Below, piece by piece: positions 1 to 9,414 of a stretch of 64,000 bases of DNA (positions within the stretch are counted from its first letter, which is position 1; every line of letters begins with the position of its first letter). Source of the stretch: Saxidomus purpurata (taxonomy: Eukaryota; Mollusca; Bivalvia; Venerida; Veneridae); the NCBI GenBank assembly GCA_022818135.1, contig JAFMSR010000002.1, forward strand, positions 24,658,268 to 24,722,267. Reading direction: 5' to 3'. Both the position numbers and the translations under genes were made by a program. The notes beneath the pieces were generated by a model. It saw only the letters and a program-made list of their open reading frames with translations. It had not been told where the DNA came from and did not search any database.

Positions 1-152
1 GAATATAACTGTTTTCGTGGCAAGGAATAGTGCTAGAACCTCATCCTGCATCAGACATTGCCTAGTGTCCGGTTGAAAGCAAGGTTCAAACCTATGACTG
101 TCAACCATTTATAAATGGTTTAAAATTGGCAGCCTTAACTACTCCACCACAT
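1..152 (-). repeat. tRNA-derived SINE copy (SINE type 1), possibly cut by window edge
   Basis: Read on the minus strand, this stretch has a tRNA-like A box near 150-131 (GTGGTGGAGTAGTTAAGG) and a B box near 92-83 (GGTTTGAACC), followed by a non-tRNA tail. The tail (TAGAACC, then a reverse TGAC..CC motif) recurs beside the similar heads at about 5943-6113 and 62737-62872. That recurrence supports a dispersed SINE rather than a tRNA gene. The anticodon arm is not convincingly foldable. Confidence 0.6.
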
Positions 153-899
153 GTAGGTGTATCATTGTGATCTCTCTTATCAACAGCATATGTTCAAAAT
201 TGATATGTGAATGTTTTTGTTTCTTTCAATTGTTAGCATGGGAGTTAAAGATGCAGGAACCCTTAACTCTAACAGTGCAACAGCCTTATCACATAAAAAC
301 AGCCTCCTTCAACAAGATTTACTATATTCAAGCTGAGGTAAACAATTAATAAATTGTATTTATTTCAGTAAATGCAATAAAACAACACCCATATCATGCA
401 CTTTTGGAAAGAATTGACCTTTTACTAAGTGCATTATTAAGCACATTATGAATCAAACTCGGGTATCATCAGATTACTTTAAACACAATTTCCAGGGCAT
501 TTTGTAACAAAGAATCTAGCCTTGTAAATGCTTTTTCATGGCATGGTGACATTTACCAGACATTGATTTTCAGCCTTAACTGACAATTCAATAAGATCTC
601 ATCAGGCTCTGTTCTCCATTTTAAAAAGTATTAACCAGATTAAACACAGGAGTTGTGCAGGAAATGATTGCAGTTCTGTAAAATAATCATCAAGTCAACT
701 GTATGCTCAAATGTCATGCCAAAGCAACTATATCATCTGACAGACTAACATTGTCAACAGAGATAATGTTATTAATAAACAATTGTCATTTCAACATTTA
801 AATTCAATGTCCTGATGAACAATAAGGTAACATCATAACCCTTTGTCAAACATTTCAAATGAGAGTGCTCCTATGCATAGAACATTATCAAAATAACTC
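153..899. other. No gene recognised
   Basis: AT-rich single-copy-looking sequence. The one open frame (167-349, plus) is short, has no recognisable domain and ordinary AT-rich composition. I see no repeat structure here. Confidence 0.6.
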
Positions 900-1051
900 T
901 GTTTGATTAAGTTTGGCAATTAAGAGATCAGTGTGATTAAGTTAGGCACTTCAGACATTAAAGTTGAGAGACCAGAGGATTAAGTTAGGCACCTCTAACA
1001 TTAAAATTAAAAGATCAGTGTGTTTTAAATAGGTATTTCTGACATTAAAAT
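900..1051. repeat. Degenerate minisatellite, left part (interrupted by element A1)
   Basis: Diverged units of roughly 30-45 bp share GATTAAGTTAGGCA followed by GACATTAAAATT and AGATCAGTGTG. The array stops at GACATTAAAAT where element A1 begins. It resumes at about 2849 with AGAGGTCAATATGAT, TTTGGCATT and GACATTAAAATT. The two parts were therefore one array before the element inserted. Confidence 0.65.
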
Positions 1052-1290
1052 AACAAGAGGGCCATGATGGCCCTGTATCGCTCACCTGTCTACCATTGGC
1101 AAAAATAAAACGTTATTAATAGCAGAAAGGATCAATTTTTACCTTTGGCTCATGATATCCTCTTAATAAGCCTATGTAAAATCAAAAGACCCCCCCCCAG
1201 GCAGGGTTAATTTTGACCCTGAGGTCATGATTTGAACAATCTTGGTAGAGAGTCAATTATTGCCACATGCTGAATATCTAAGCTCTAGGC

Positions 1291-1662
1291 CTCATTATTT
1301 TGCTGTCTGATCATGATCTGCACTGTTGGCTATTCATTTTTTTGCTGTCTGATCATGATCTGCACTGTAAGCTATTCATTGTATGTTGGGTGGTCATGAT
1401 CTGCACTGTCAGCTTTTTATTTTTTGCTGTCTGATCATGATCTGCACTGTTTGCTATGCATTATTTAGCTGTCTGGTCATGATCTGCCCTTTCATTGTTT
1501 AGCTGTCTGATCATGATCTGCACTTTCATTATTTTGCTGTCTGATCATGATCTGCATTGTAAGCTATTCATTATTTTGCTGTCTGACCATGATCTGCACT
1601 GTAAGCAATTCATTATTTTGTTGTCTGATCATGATCTGCACTGTAAGCTATTCATTATTTGC
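1291..1662 (+). repeat. ~40-bp minisatellite built on GATCATGATCTGCACT
   Basis: About nine units of roughly 35-43 bp, each GCTGTCTGATCATGATCTGC plus a short AT-rich spacer (ACTGTAAGCTATTCATTATTTT). The 10-bp core GATCATGATC is a perfect palindrome. The same core is dispersed elsewhere in the window as single copies. The array lies inside element A1. Confidence 0.9.
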
Positions 1663-1809
1663 AAATATTGATTTAATTTTATATATGAACTTTCTTGTGA
1701 TGTGAATGTAAAAATTACTACCAAAATCTTTAACATGGAAGTTCAACTAGGGGTCAAGAACATGTATTGCATCATCGCTATTTAAAACTTTATACAAGTG
1801 CCAATTTTA

Positions 1810-2139
1810 GGCCAGAGTTTTTATATTGCTTGGTTTATGGGAAGTTTTCTTAAATATTGAGTATCAAGGACTTTTCCTACTGTATTGAACAGAGCACATA
1901 TTGAACATCAGTCTACTGCACCTGTCAATAATTGTCATTTTCGAACAAAATAAACACTTTAAAATAATTACTTTCAATTATATATCCCTACTGTTCTGAC
2001 ACTTCATTAACTAGTATATGGAGTCGGAACAGCGGAAATAATAAAAATAAAATGTCAGTTCATAATGTCATTGTTATTCTACCTTTTCAAAAAATAGTAC
2101 AAGCAGTCGCATAAACCAAGAGATATAAAAACTCTGGCC
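1810..2139. mobile_element. 330-bp MITE with 30-bp inverted ends and TTA target duplication
   Basis: The left end (1810-1839) starts GGCCAGAGTTTTTATAT. The right end (2110-2139) is its reverse complement over 30 bp with two mismatches. TTA directly flanks both sides (1807-1809 and 2140-2142). A 3-bp TWA duplication is typical of PIF/Harbinger-type DNA transposons, so that superfamily is the best guess. There is no coding capacity. The first bases match those of the larger element at 18143-19006. It is inserted within A1. Confidence 0.8.
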
Positions 2140-2848
2140 TTACCATAGAGAGATCCAAGATGTGTACTGATTACAAGACAAATGTCATTTATCATTCTTT
2201 TGGTGTTAAAATACTGCAATAAAATTAGCAAATGAGGTGTTCAATAAACAACACATTATTAAAACCAGAAACCATCAAAACAACCTTTCTGACAAATTCC
2301 AATGGCTGAAAATGTAACATTTAGAGTGTAAACAAGGTTTTTCCATATTTGGGCTCTGTGACCTAGTTTTTGACCCCAGATGACCCATATTCGAACTTGA
2401 GCTAGAAATCATCTTAACAACCTTTCTGACAAATTTCCAGGATATTTGGGCTGAAAATGTTACCTCTAGAGTGTTAACAAGGTTTTTCCATATTTGGGCT
2501 GTGTGACCTAGTTTTTGACCCCAGGTGACCCATATTAAAACTTATGCTAGAAATCAACCAAACAACCTTTCTGACAAATTGCCAGGATATTTGGATTGAA
2601 ACAGTAGCCTCTAGAGCCTTAACAAGATTTTTCTATTTTTGGGTCATGTGACCTAGTTTTTCATCCGAGATGACCCATATTCGAACTCGTCCGAGTAATT
2701 ACTGGGGCAAACATCCTGACCAAGTTTCGTGACAATTGAGGGAAAGATGTGACCACTAGAGTGTTAACGAACTAAATGTGGACGGACGACGGACGACGGA
2801 CATTCATCGATCCTAATAGCTCACCCTGAGCCAGCTCAGGTGAGCTAA

Positions 2849-2900
2849 AAAGAGGTCAATATGATCATGTTTGGCATTTTGACATTAAAATTCAAGTCTG
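2849..2900. repeat. Degenerate minisatellite, right part
   Basis: Continuation of the array at 900-1051 after the A1 insertion. It shares AGAGGTCA, TTTGGCATT and GACATTAAAATT with the left part. Confidence 0.55.
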
Positions 2901-3734
2901 ACCTTTAAACTAGTCAAAAAATCAAAACAACCCCATGACACTGAAGCTTTTGATATCTATATCAAATTTAACATACACTCTTTCTCACAATAAAAATACT
3001 GCCATTGATTGTCTCAACTCATCCTAACCACCCCTCTCCTCATGTCCACTTGCACTCAAAAGCTTTTCAAATAAATCCATTCTTTAGGTCTTTATTCCAT
3101 TTCTCCGTATTTTCCTGAAATGGCTATGTTATAATTCTCTTTGCCACCACAACCTAAATGTGACTTTGCCATTTTTTCAATCAACTCTTTCTCCCTTCCC
3201 TCTTTTCATCTACATAATCCTTACTTTTCTTGTTGAGTCATCTAATTTCCTTGGCTGACCAATCTTTGACATAAGTTTTCCCATTTGCAAGCTTCCTACT
3301 CTATTGGCTTTAATGTTTAGTAATTCCTTAACTTCCTCATACCATGCTTATAGTTTCACAGGTAACTGTATCCTAGGAGGATCTAGAAGTTCCATTCCCA
3401 TCAGGATGATATTACCCTGACACAGATGATATTACTCTATTGTTTCCATGGCTACATGTATTAAAAGAGCACTGAAATAATGCAGATGAGTTTTCCATTT
3501 CAATATTGCTTTAAGTTGATTTGTTTACAGTGCAGCTAGGCCACCATGTGCATCAGCAGGTCATCAACAATATTCATCTCAAATGAGAAAAACATAATCA
3601 GTGTTGAGCTATTTAGAAAGCTTTAAGCCCCATTTCTCAAGGTGAGTACATGTATTTCCTAATGAGCATAATATGGTGTTTTTATTTTAATGCCACTTGA
3701 AAGACAAAGAACAACACAACTCCTACATTCTGCT
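2901..3734. other. No gene recognised
   Basis: Pyrimidine-rich to AT-rich DNA with no long frame and no clear repeat. Nothing supports an annotation. Confidence 0.5.
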
Positions 3735-3947
3735 TTCAGTATTTTTCATTAGTTTGACCTACATTATGCTTTCAATAGTTTGACCTACATTCTGCTTCAG
3801 TCATCTGACCTACATTCTGCTTGAAGTAGTTTGACCTACATTCTGCTTCAGTAGTCTGACCTACATTAGGCTTTCAGTTGTTTGACCTACATTCTGCTTT
3901 AGAAGTCTGACCTACATTCTGCTTTCAGTAGTATTGACCTACTTTTT
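3735..3947 (+). repeat. ~28-bp minisatellite (TTTGACCTACATTCTGCTT)
   Basis: About seven units of 27-29 bp. Each is a variant of AGTTTGACCTACATTCTGCTTTC; TTTGACC and TCTGACC versions alternate irregularly. The last unit runs straight into a 70-bp dispersed repeat that itself starts with TTGACCTAC. That repeat may be the seed of the array. Confidence 0.9.
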
Positions 3948-4006
3948 GCACCAATCAAATGTTACGAATGGAAGCGTGGTGAATGGAATTTGTATACGAC
4001 CCTCTT
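3936..4006 (+). repeat. 70-bp dispersed repeat, copy 1
   Basis: TTGACCTACTTTTTGCACCA and the following ~50 bp (through GAATGGAATTTGTATACGAC and CCTCT) are nearly identical to 22942-23012. Only a few substitutions and one small indel separate the copies. The flanks differ, so this is a dispersed repeat. The family is not recognised. Confidence 0.8.
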
Positions 4007-5579
4007 GATCACTTGATTGCTTCATAGATAAATGATGTAGCTGCCAATCTAAAGATAGACTGCATTAATAACTTTTCCAGGAACGATGTTTATGTATACA
4101 CTAAAATGAACCCCAACTCAACACCGTTTATCCTTTTAAAAAATATTGCTTGTCTTAAATTCTGGCTTTGTTTTCCTGAATTTTCAATCCAATTTAGGCA
4201 CGCAAAACAATGGTATATGATACATGCATTTGTGTCTATTCTAACAGAACACTCTGTGTGGTAGGAGAAGATGACCATTGTAATATTGACTATAGATTAT
4301 CCTAGTGTAAAAGTGTGACTGCCTCTATCTCTGCAGGGGGTAGTTGTCCTTAGAATTCATCCAGGAAGTAGGAAGTAGCTAAATGCTTAAATAATGGCCA
4401 AGAATCTCATTTTCATAAATCACCTTGACAGAAATATGTAGTACACATTCTTGTTCAAGTGATCAGTGGTTTGTAACAGACAGTTTATGTAAGAACAGTA
4501 CATTCTACCTTGACACACAAATGGAGCAAAACATTCAGCAATCATTGTACCCTGTATGTACTCATTAAGTTGCCCGATTCCTATATAGCCACCCTTTACT
4601 ACGTAATTTGGGGGTATAATATCATTTTTATTTATTTTGGCACAAATCAGTTATAGGCTGTAATATTCAACACTTCTCAGATATACTAATAAATGTTTTA
4701 TTTTTATAAGCTAATTCATCATAACTCCGGATTAGTTACCTAAATTATGTATCTAACTGCTTGCAGAATTATTCTATTTTCTTAGTGAGGTATTTTCCTC
4801 TGTGTGCAGGTTACTTTAGTCGCTTTCCTGGCATTCCTAATATCCTAATATGTTTTGACATTCAGCAGTAAACATAAACATTTCCTACATCTGTAGAACA
4901 CTGTTAAGTCACTTATGACATTAAAACCTAGTCGGTAGAGGACTATTATTGGCCAACAAAGCTGATGTTTTTTATCGACTGTCTGGAATGAGCCCAAAAG
5001 ACGTTTAAGATAATCTCAACAAGTACTCAACCGATCTTTAGTTCCTGTTAATTATTGATTGAGCGTTTTGCATCATGCAACAATCTGGAATTGATTCTCT
5101 ATGATCTAATCTGCTGATATAGCTTTATAAATCTTTACCCCCACCCCCACCCCACCTGGTGTTGAACAATTCTGTCTTTGCGACCAGTGCAGATCATGAT
5201 TAGCTTGCACATCAGTAATGTTTGATAATGATTTTCAACATTTATCATGTCAATAAATTGAAAGTACATGTAGTTGCAATATGGTACAGTTGAAGTTTGA
5301 ATAAATTCCATCTTTAAATAGTTCACGAAGTAAAATCACAAGATGTCCTGTCCTGTCCTTAATTTGTTTCTTGTGCTGTTTACCAATGACATCCTACTTC
5401 AGTCTCTTTGCCTTCTGAAACCTGCTAATTTTATATTTACATATTTACGTAGCTTGCTATGGGACCGATTTATCTAATTTGTTCTGTCCTTTACTAATGC
5501 CTTAGTCATTCCTATATTTACATATTTACATTACTGTCCAGGATCTGTATGATTCTTTACCCCTTGTAAAAATACCTTG
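4007..5579. other. No gene recognised
   Basis: AT-rich DNA. Two short minus-strand frames (4090-4278 and 5135-5326) show no domain or splice context. GCAGATCATGATTAG at about 5190 is a single degenerate copy of the dispersed GATCATGATC motif. Confidence 0.5.
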
Positions 5580-5786
5580 CAATTATTTGGTCTAACTCAT
5601 TACTTTGGCAATGCAGCCATCATTCATTACTTTAGCCCAACCCTATTTTACAAATAAGGGTTATGAATTACCCTTGCCCTACCCTCTTCTACTATCAAGG
5701 GTAAGTCATTACTTTGCCTTACCCTTCTACTCGCAAGAGTGACTCATTTCCCTTGCCATACCCCTTCTACTAACAAAAGAAACAGA
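5580..5786 (+). repeat. ~45-bp minisatellite (CATTACTTTGCC / ACCCTTCTACTA)
   Basis: Four to five degenerate units alternate GTNACTCATTACTTTGCC with TACCCTTCTACTANCAAGGG. Unit length varies from about 40 to 50 bp. Confidence 0.7.
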
Positions 5787-5942
5787 GTTGTGTGGACAAA
5801 CTTTTGTGACAGACGGACAGTACCAAATCAAGTGGGGGAGACGTAACTACCCTTTTCTGTTGACCTTGTTGTTGTTGTATGGAGTTCTTCTCCTATTCCA
5901 ACCATATATTGGTCATTTTAACAGTTGGGCAGTTTACCTAAC

Positions 5943-6113
5943 CATTTTTCTTGTGAAGAACCAGTACTAGACTCCTATCCTCTGTGTACATAAGAAACTA
6001 CCAACTTTCTTACATAAAAAGACATGGTCAATAGCAAGGCTCTAATCACAGGACCCTCTGTGAGGGGTTACAGTAATTTAAAGTCAGCGGCCCTAACCAC
6101 TCAACCACGGAGG
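5943..6113 (-). repeat. tRNA-derived SINE copy (SINE type 1)
   Basis: On the minus strand a strongly tRNA-like A box (GTGGTTGAGTGGTTAGGGC, near 6108-6088) begins the unit. It is followed by a degenerate B region and a tail containing CCAACTTTCTTACA and CCAGTACTAGA (plus-strand reading). The tail matches the copy near 62737-62872. The head resembles the serine/leucine tRNA class, but no full cloverleaf is formed. Confidence 0.65.
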
Positions 6114-6119
6114 TTTTTT

Positions 6120-6270
6120 ATCCTGTTTTTCCAGTACCATATAATTTTTATGCAGCTGGTGTTTCTAAAAGTTCCTGCAAGATCGTGTAAGGCTATCCTG
6201 TTGACCGTATTTTCCAGTACTATATATGCTGCTGCAGGTGTTTCTAAAAGTTCTTGCAAGATCCTGTAAC
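6120..6270 (+). repeat. Two-copy direct repeat, ~80-bp period
   Basis: TTTTCCAGTACCATATA and GTGTTTCTAAAAGTTCCTGC at 6125-6190 recur with minor changes at 6208-6270, including GCAAGATCNTGTAA at the end of each. The short plus-strand frame covering it only translates the repeat. Confidence 0.75.
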
Positions 6271-6690
6271 TTTATTTTCATACATTAATCACACTGAAAC
6301 TTTACAAGAAACCTTATCAGATCTCGGTGATTACAAAAACACATCTTGAACGCAAACCTCCACAAACATCAACAATGATGCAACTTTATGATGAGGTTTT
6401 TCATCCTATGTGATAACATTGAAAACCAATTTAACAGTCCCAAGGGTGGAATATAATCACTTTTTTTACCTAAAGATATCAAACTTTCTGTAAAGTGCGC
6501 ATGAGTCAGTGGCAGTAAACTACTTTTTACTTACATCAATTGCGAGGAAAGCAGCTAGTTCTTGAAACACTTGATGACTGCTTTGTTTTCTGACATGCAA
6601 ACTGTTAGAGTCTATATCGATGTACTTGACTTTGTATTTGTTAAGAAACAGTACCATCTAAAATGAATTGACCGTCTTTTCATTTGGACA
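6271..6690. other. No gene recognised
   Basis: AT-rich, no frame longer than 60 codons, no repeat seen. Confidence 0.5.
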
Positions 6691-6696
6691 ATAACA

Positions 6697-6765
6697 ACGA
6701 TCATGATCTGCACTCCTGAGGAAGGCAGAATTATTTACCACCAGCAGGGTAAGGGTTTCAATAAC
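6697..6765 (+). repeat. Dispersed GATCATGATCTGCACT element
   Basis: GATCATGATCTGCACTCCTG is followed by AGGCAGAATTATTTACCACC and AGCAGGGTAAGGG. The same order of motifs recurs at 13125-13195, 27395-27475 and 56165-56265 (plus) and 30805-30890 (minus). This is a conserved small interspersed unit rather than chance occurrences of a 10-mer. Confidence 0.6.
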
Positions 6766-6889
6766 ATTAGAGAGTGCGGTTATGATAAAATGTGAAGATT
6801 TTGTATGTGGATGCAGGCAAAACATGAGGCCCAAAAAGGGCTAGTATAGCTCTACTAGACTAACTGGACTGTTCTGAGTAAGTTTTGTG

Positions 6890-7206
6890 AAAATCTTTTG
6901 GAATGTTATCAAGATAAAGCTAACAGAGATAACTGTGACCTTAACCTTAACCCACTGATCCCAAAAACAGAAGGGATCATCAACTCAGCATTCAGCAAGA
7001 CCAATCATCCAATGAAGTTTCAAGACTGTTGTTGATAATTATAGATCTCAAAATATTGAGCAGAAATGAAGTTTGGGTCACTGTGCCTTGACCTTTGATC
7101 CACTGATCCCAAAAACAATAGGGATTATCTAAAGGTTGCAGGCAATCATCTGAGTAAGTTTCATAAAAGTCAAATGAAAATTGTGACCTGTAGAGTGTAA
7201 TCAAGG
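6890..7206 (+). repeat. Degenerate TGACCTT-containing tandem repeat (family F-like)
   Basis: Two ~145-bp units contain CACTGATCCCAAAAACA, GGGATCATC or GGGATTATC, and a TGACCTT / CTTGACCTTTGA motif. They end with a family A-like phrase (AATTGTGACCTGTAGAGTG). The minus-strand frame at 6992-7204 only translates this repeat. Confidence 0.65.
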
Positions 7207-8313
7207 AATACTATACAGATTGAGGACAAATCACCATGGCATAAACCAGAAGAGCTAAAAATGATGATCTTACATCCACACAGATCGTTAGACTAGCTTC
7301 TAATACCATCATAAGTTCAAAGAAGGTACCAGGTACAAATCACTACAATTTGTATGCCTGGAAGATCTCTGCAAAAACCTAATCACAAGCTGAAATCTTC
7401 TTAAATGATTGTTGGATCAATATTTTAATAACATTTAATGATGCCGTACAATGTTCTGACAGGTTTTTAGTGCAGATGCATCAATTAACTTCATTGTTAC
7501 GGGTGACCTTGTAAATGTTTACAAGATGACTTTCTTCTTTTTGCGAGTTGTTAAATATTGGCAGGGCTATCTGTACACTGCGCAATATCTAATTCACCTA
7601 GAATGCCTAATTTCTCTTCCATCTGGTTTAATACAAAATCAGTATGCAAGTTTCATTTTCAAACATAAATTAATACTTGATTTATAAAATTACAGACAAT
7701 CCCCATGGTATCTTTTTGGAACATATAATCTATATTCTGTGCAGGTGGGGTATCTCTTTTATTTACATAAATTATAGTCTGAATAAGAATAATGCAGTGC
7801 TTAATGCAAAATGTCTCGTTTCAATATTTATCTCAGCTTCGAGTTAATTTTAGATTTGGCTTGAAATCTTCACATAGATATGTAAATTTAATTTGAGTTT
7901 GTTGATAATGTAAAAATGTTCAAATTATTGATAAATAAGTCCATTATTAGAGAATCTAGTCCCGACAAAATTTGCCTAAAATCATAAAATTATGTCTGAA
8001 GACAGGCTATTTAAGCACTATGTACCATGCTTTCAAGTGCCTCTAGTCACAGGTAACTTGCATGGGGTATGGACCCCAATCCCCAAGAGGCCCCTCTACA
8101 ACCTTGGTACCCCATAAACTGTTATATTAAAAAAAAATTATTAAATAAAAAAAATAGTTTTTGCTGAATATGTATAGAATTTTTTAAAATTTAATCATTT
8201 ATTTAAATGTATCAGTATATGGGGTACCAGGGTTGTGGAGGGGCCTCTGGGGTGACAGGGGAACCATACCCAATGCCTGAGACCTGTGTCTACAGAACAA
8301 TCAAGACAATTCT
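7207..8313. other. No gene recognised; short inverted segment around 8050-8260
   Basis: AT-rich DNA. CCCCTCTACAACCTTGGTAC at about 8092 and GTACCAGGGTTGTGGAGGGG at about 8225 are inverted copies. With CATGGGGTATGGACCCC and its inverse GGGGAACCATACCC they form an imperfect fold-back flanking ~100 bp of A/T-rich sequence (roughly 8060-8275). This looks like a small palindromic MITE of unknown family. No protein-coding potential. Confidence 0.55.
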
Positions 8314-9203
8314 AACAAGAGCTGTCCCTCACAAGTGACGAATGCCCCCGAAAGAGGTGCCTCACAGTCTGTGTCCTCTCCATGTGCTCAATAAATGTGC
8401 TATGTAATTTTAAAATCCTTCCATGCATGACAGAGTAACCATGCATACAGATTTCCTTTACTTTAAACACTAAGTGTGACCTTGACCTTTGAGGTAGGGA
8501 CTTGGGTCTTGCACGCGACACATCCACTTGATGTGCTAGACATTTGTGCCAAGTTATTTTAAAATCCTTCAAAGCATGATAAAGTTATAGTCCGGACACA
8601 AATGTATGCATATATACAGGATTCCATTACCTATAAACTCTAAGTGTGACCTTGACCTTTGAGCTAGGGACGTGGGTCTTGCACGCGACACGTCATGTTG
8701 ATGTGCTAGACATTTGTGCCAAGTTATTTTAAAATCCTTCAATTCATGACAAAGTGACAGTCCGGACACGAATGTGTGCATATATGCATATATAGAGGAA
8801 TCCGTTACCTTCAAACTCTAAGTTTGACCTTGACCTTTGAGCTAGGGACGTGGGTCTTGTACGCGACACGTCGTCTTGATGTGCTAGACATTTGTGCCAA
8901 ATTATTTTAAAATCCTTCAATGCATGACAAAGTTACAGTCCGGACACGAATGTGTGCATATATAGAGGATTCCATAACCTTCATACTCCAAGTGTGACCT
9001 TGACCTTTGAGGTAGGGATGTGGGTCTTGCACGCGACACGTCGTCTTGATGTGCTAGACATGTGTGCCAAGTTATTTTAAAATCCTTCAATGCATGACAG
9101 AGTTACAGTCCGGACACGAATTGTAAGTGGGGACGCACAGACGGACGGACGGACGGACAGATGGACGGTGCGATTTTAATATGCCTCCCTTCGGGGGCAT
9201 AAA
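8314..9203 (+). mobile_element. ACAAGAG family C element (copy C1), ~170-bp tandem units
   Basis: The 5' end is ACAAGAGCTGTC, a small TCAC/GTGA hairpin, then ATGCCCCCGAA (8342-8352). The 3' end holds the inverse motif TTCGGGGGCAT (9190-9200) before an A run. Between them lie four units of 170-178 bp, each with GTGACCTTGACCTTTGA, CTTGCACGCGACACG and CAATGCATGACAAAGTTAC. The units are followed by GACGGACGGACGG. The short minus-strand frames at 8312-8814 are translations of the repeat. It begins its 3' end about 200 bp beyond the Kir stop codon. Confidence 0.85.
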
Positions 9204-9406
9204 AAATAGGTTAGACAATTGTTGGTTTTGCAAACTAGCAAACAAGAAAATATTTAGACAGAAAATGATGGCAAAAGACTTTTAAACATTTGCAAAGCCC
9301 CTGTTTTTGGTAATTAAGTTCACATAATTGTCAGTGATAGATGTCTGGCATTACTTCTCAGTACAATTCTATAGTCTACAATTACATTTAGCACATTGTT
9401 TGTCAT

Positions 9407-9413
9407 ACTTACT
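9407..9413 (-). other. Candidate 5' splice site just after the Kir stop codon
   Basis: The minus strand reads TGACA then GTAAGT (9412-9407), a full consensus donor starting two bases after the TGA stop. If used, the exon would end at 9413 with the stop retained and a spliced 3'UTR. It may be chance; no poly(A) signal can be assigned with confidence in the following 200 bases before element C1. Confidence 0.3.
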
Positions 9414-9414
9414 G

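Larger units (their letters stand above)
1052..2848 (+). mobile_element. ACAAGAG family A element (copy A1), tandem-repeat-containing
   Basis: The 5' end is ACAAGAGGGCC with a short GGGCC/GGCCC hairpin, followed by the subterminal motif GCTCACC. The 3' end is a hairpin (2817-2847) whose last arm is GGTGAGC, the inverse of the 5' motif, followed by CTAA. The body holds a 40-bp minisatellite, a 330-bp MITE, three ~145-bp family A units (about 2275-2700) and GACGGAC repeats before the 3' hairpin. Because it splits a minisatellite cleanly, both ends belong to one insertion. The structure suggests a non-autonomous Helentron/pearl-like element; no protein is encoded. Confidence 0.7.

Noticed and set aside
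1291..1662. CRISPR-like array of regularly spaced repeats
   Set aside because: Eukaryotic context, the spacers are themselves repeated and AT-rich, and units vary in length; it is a minisatellite.
8312..8814. Minus-strand open frames of 81-86 codons
   Set aside because: They are translations of the family C tandem unit and resemble each other only because the DNA is repeated.
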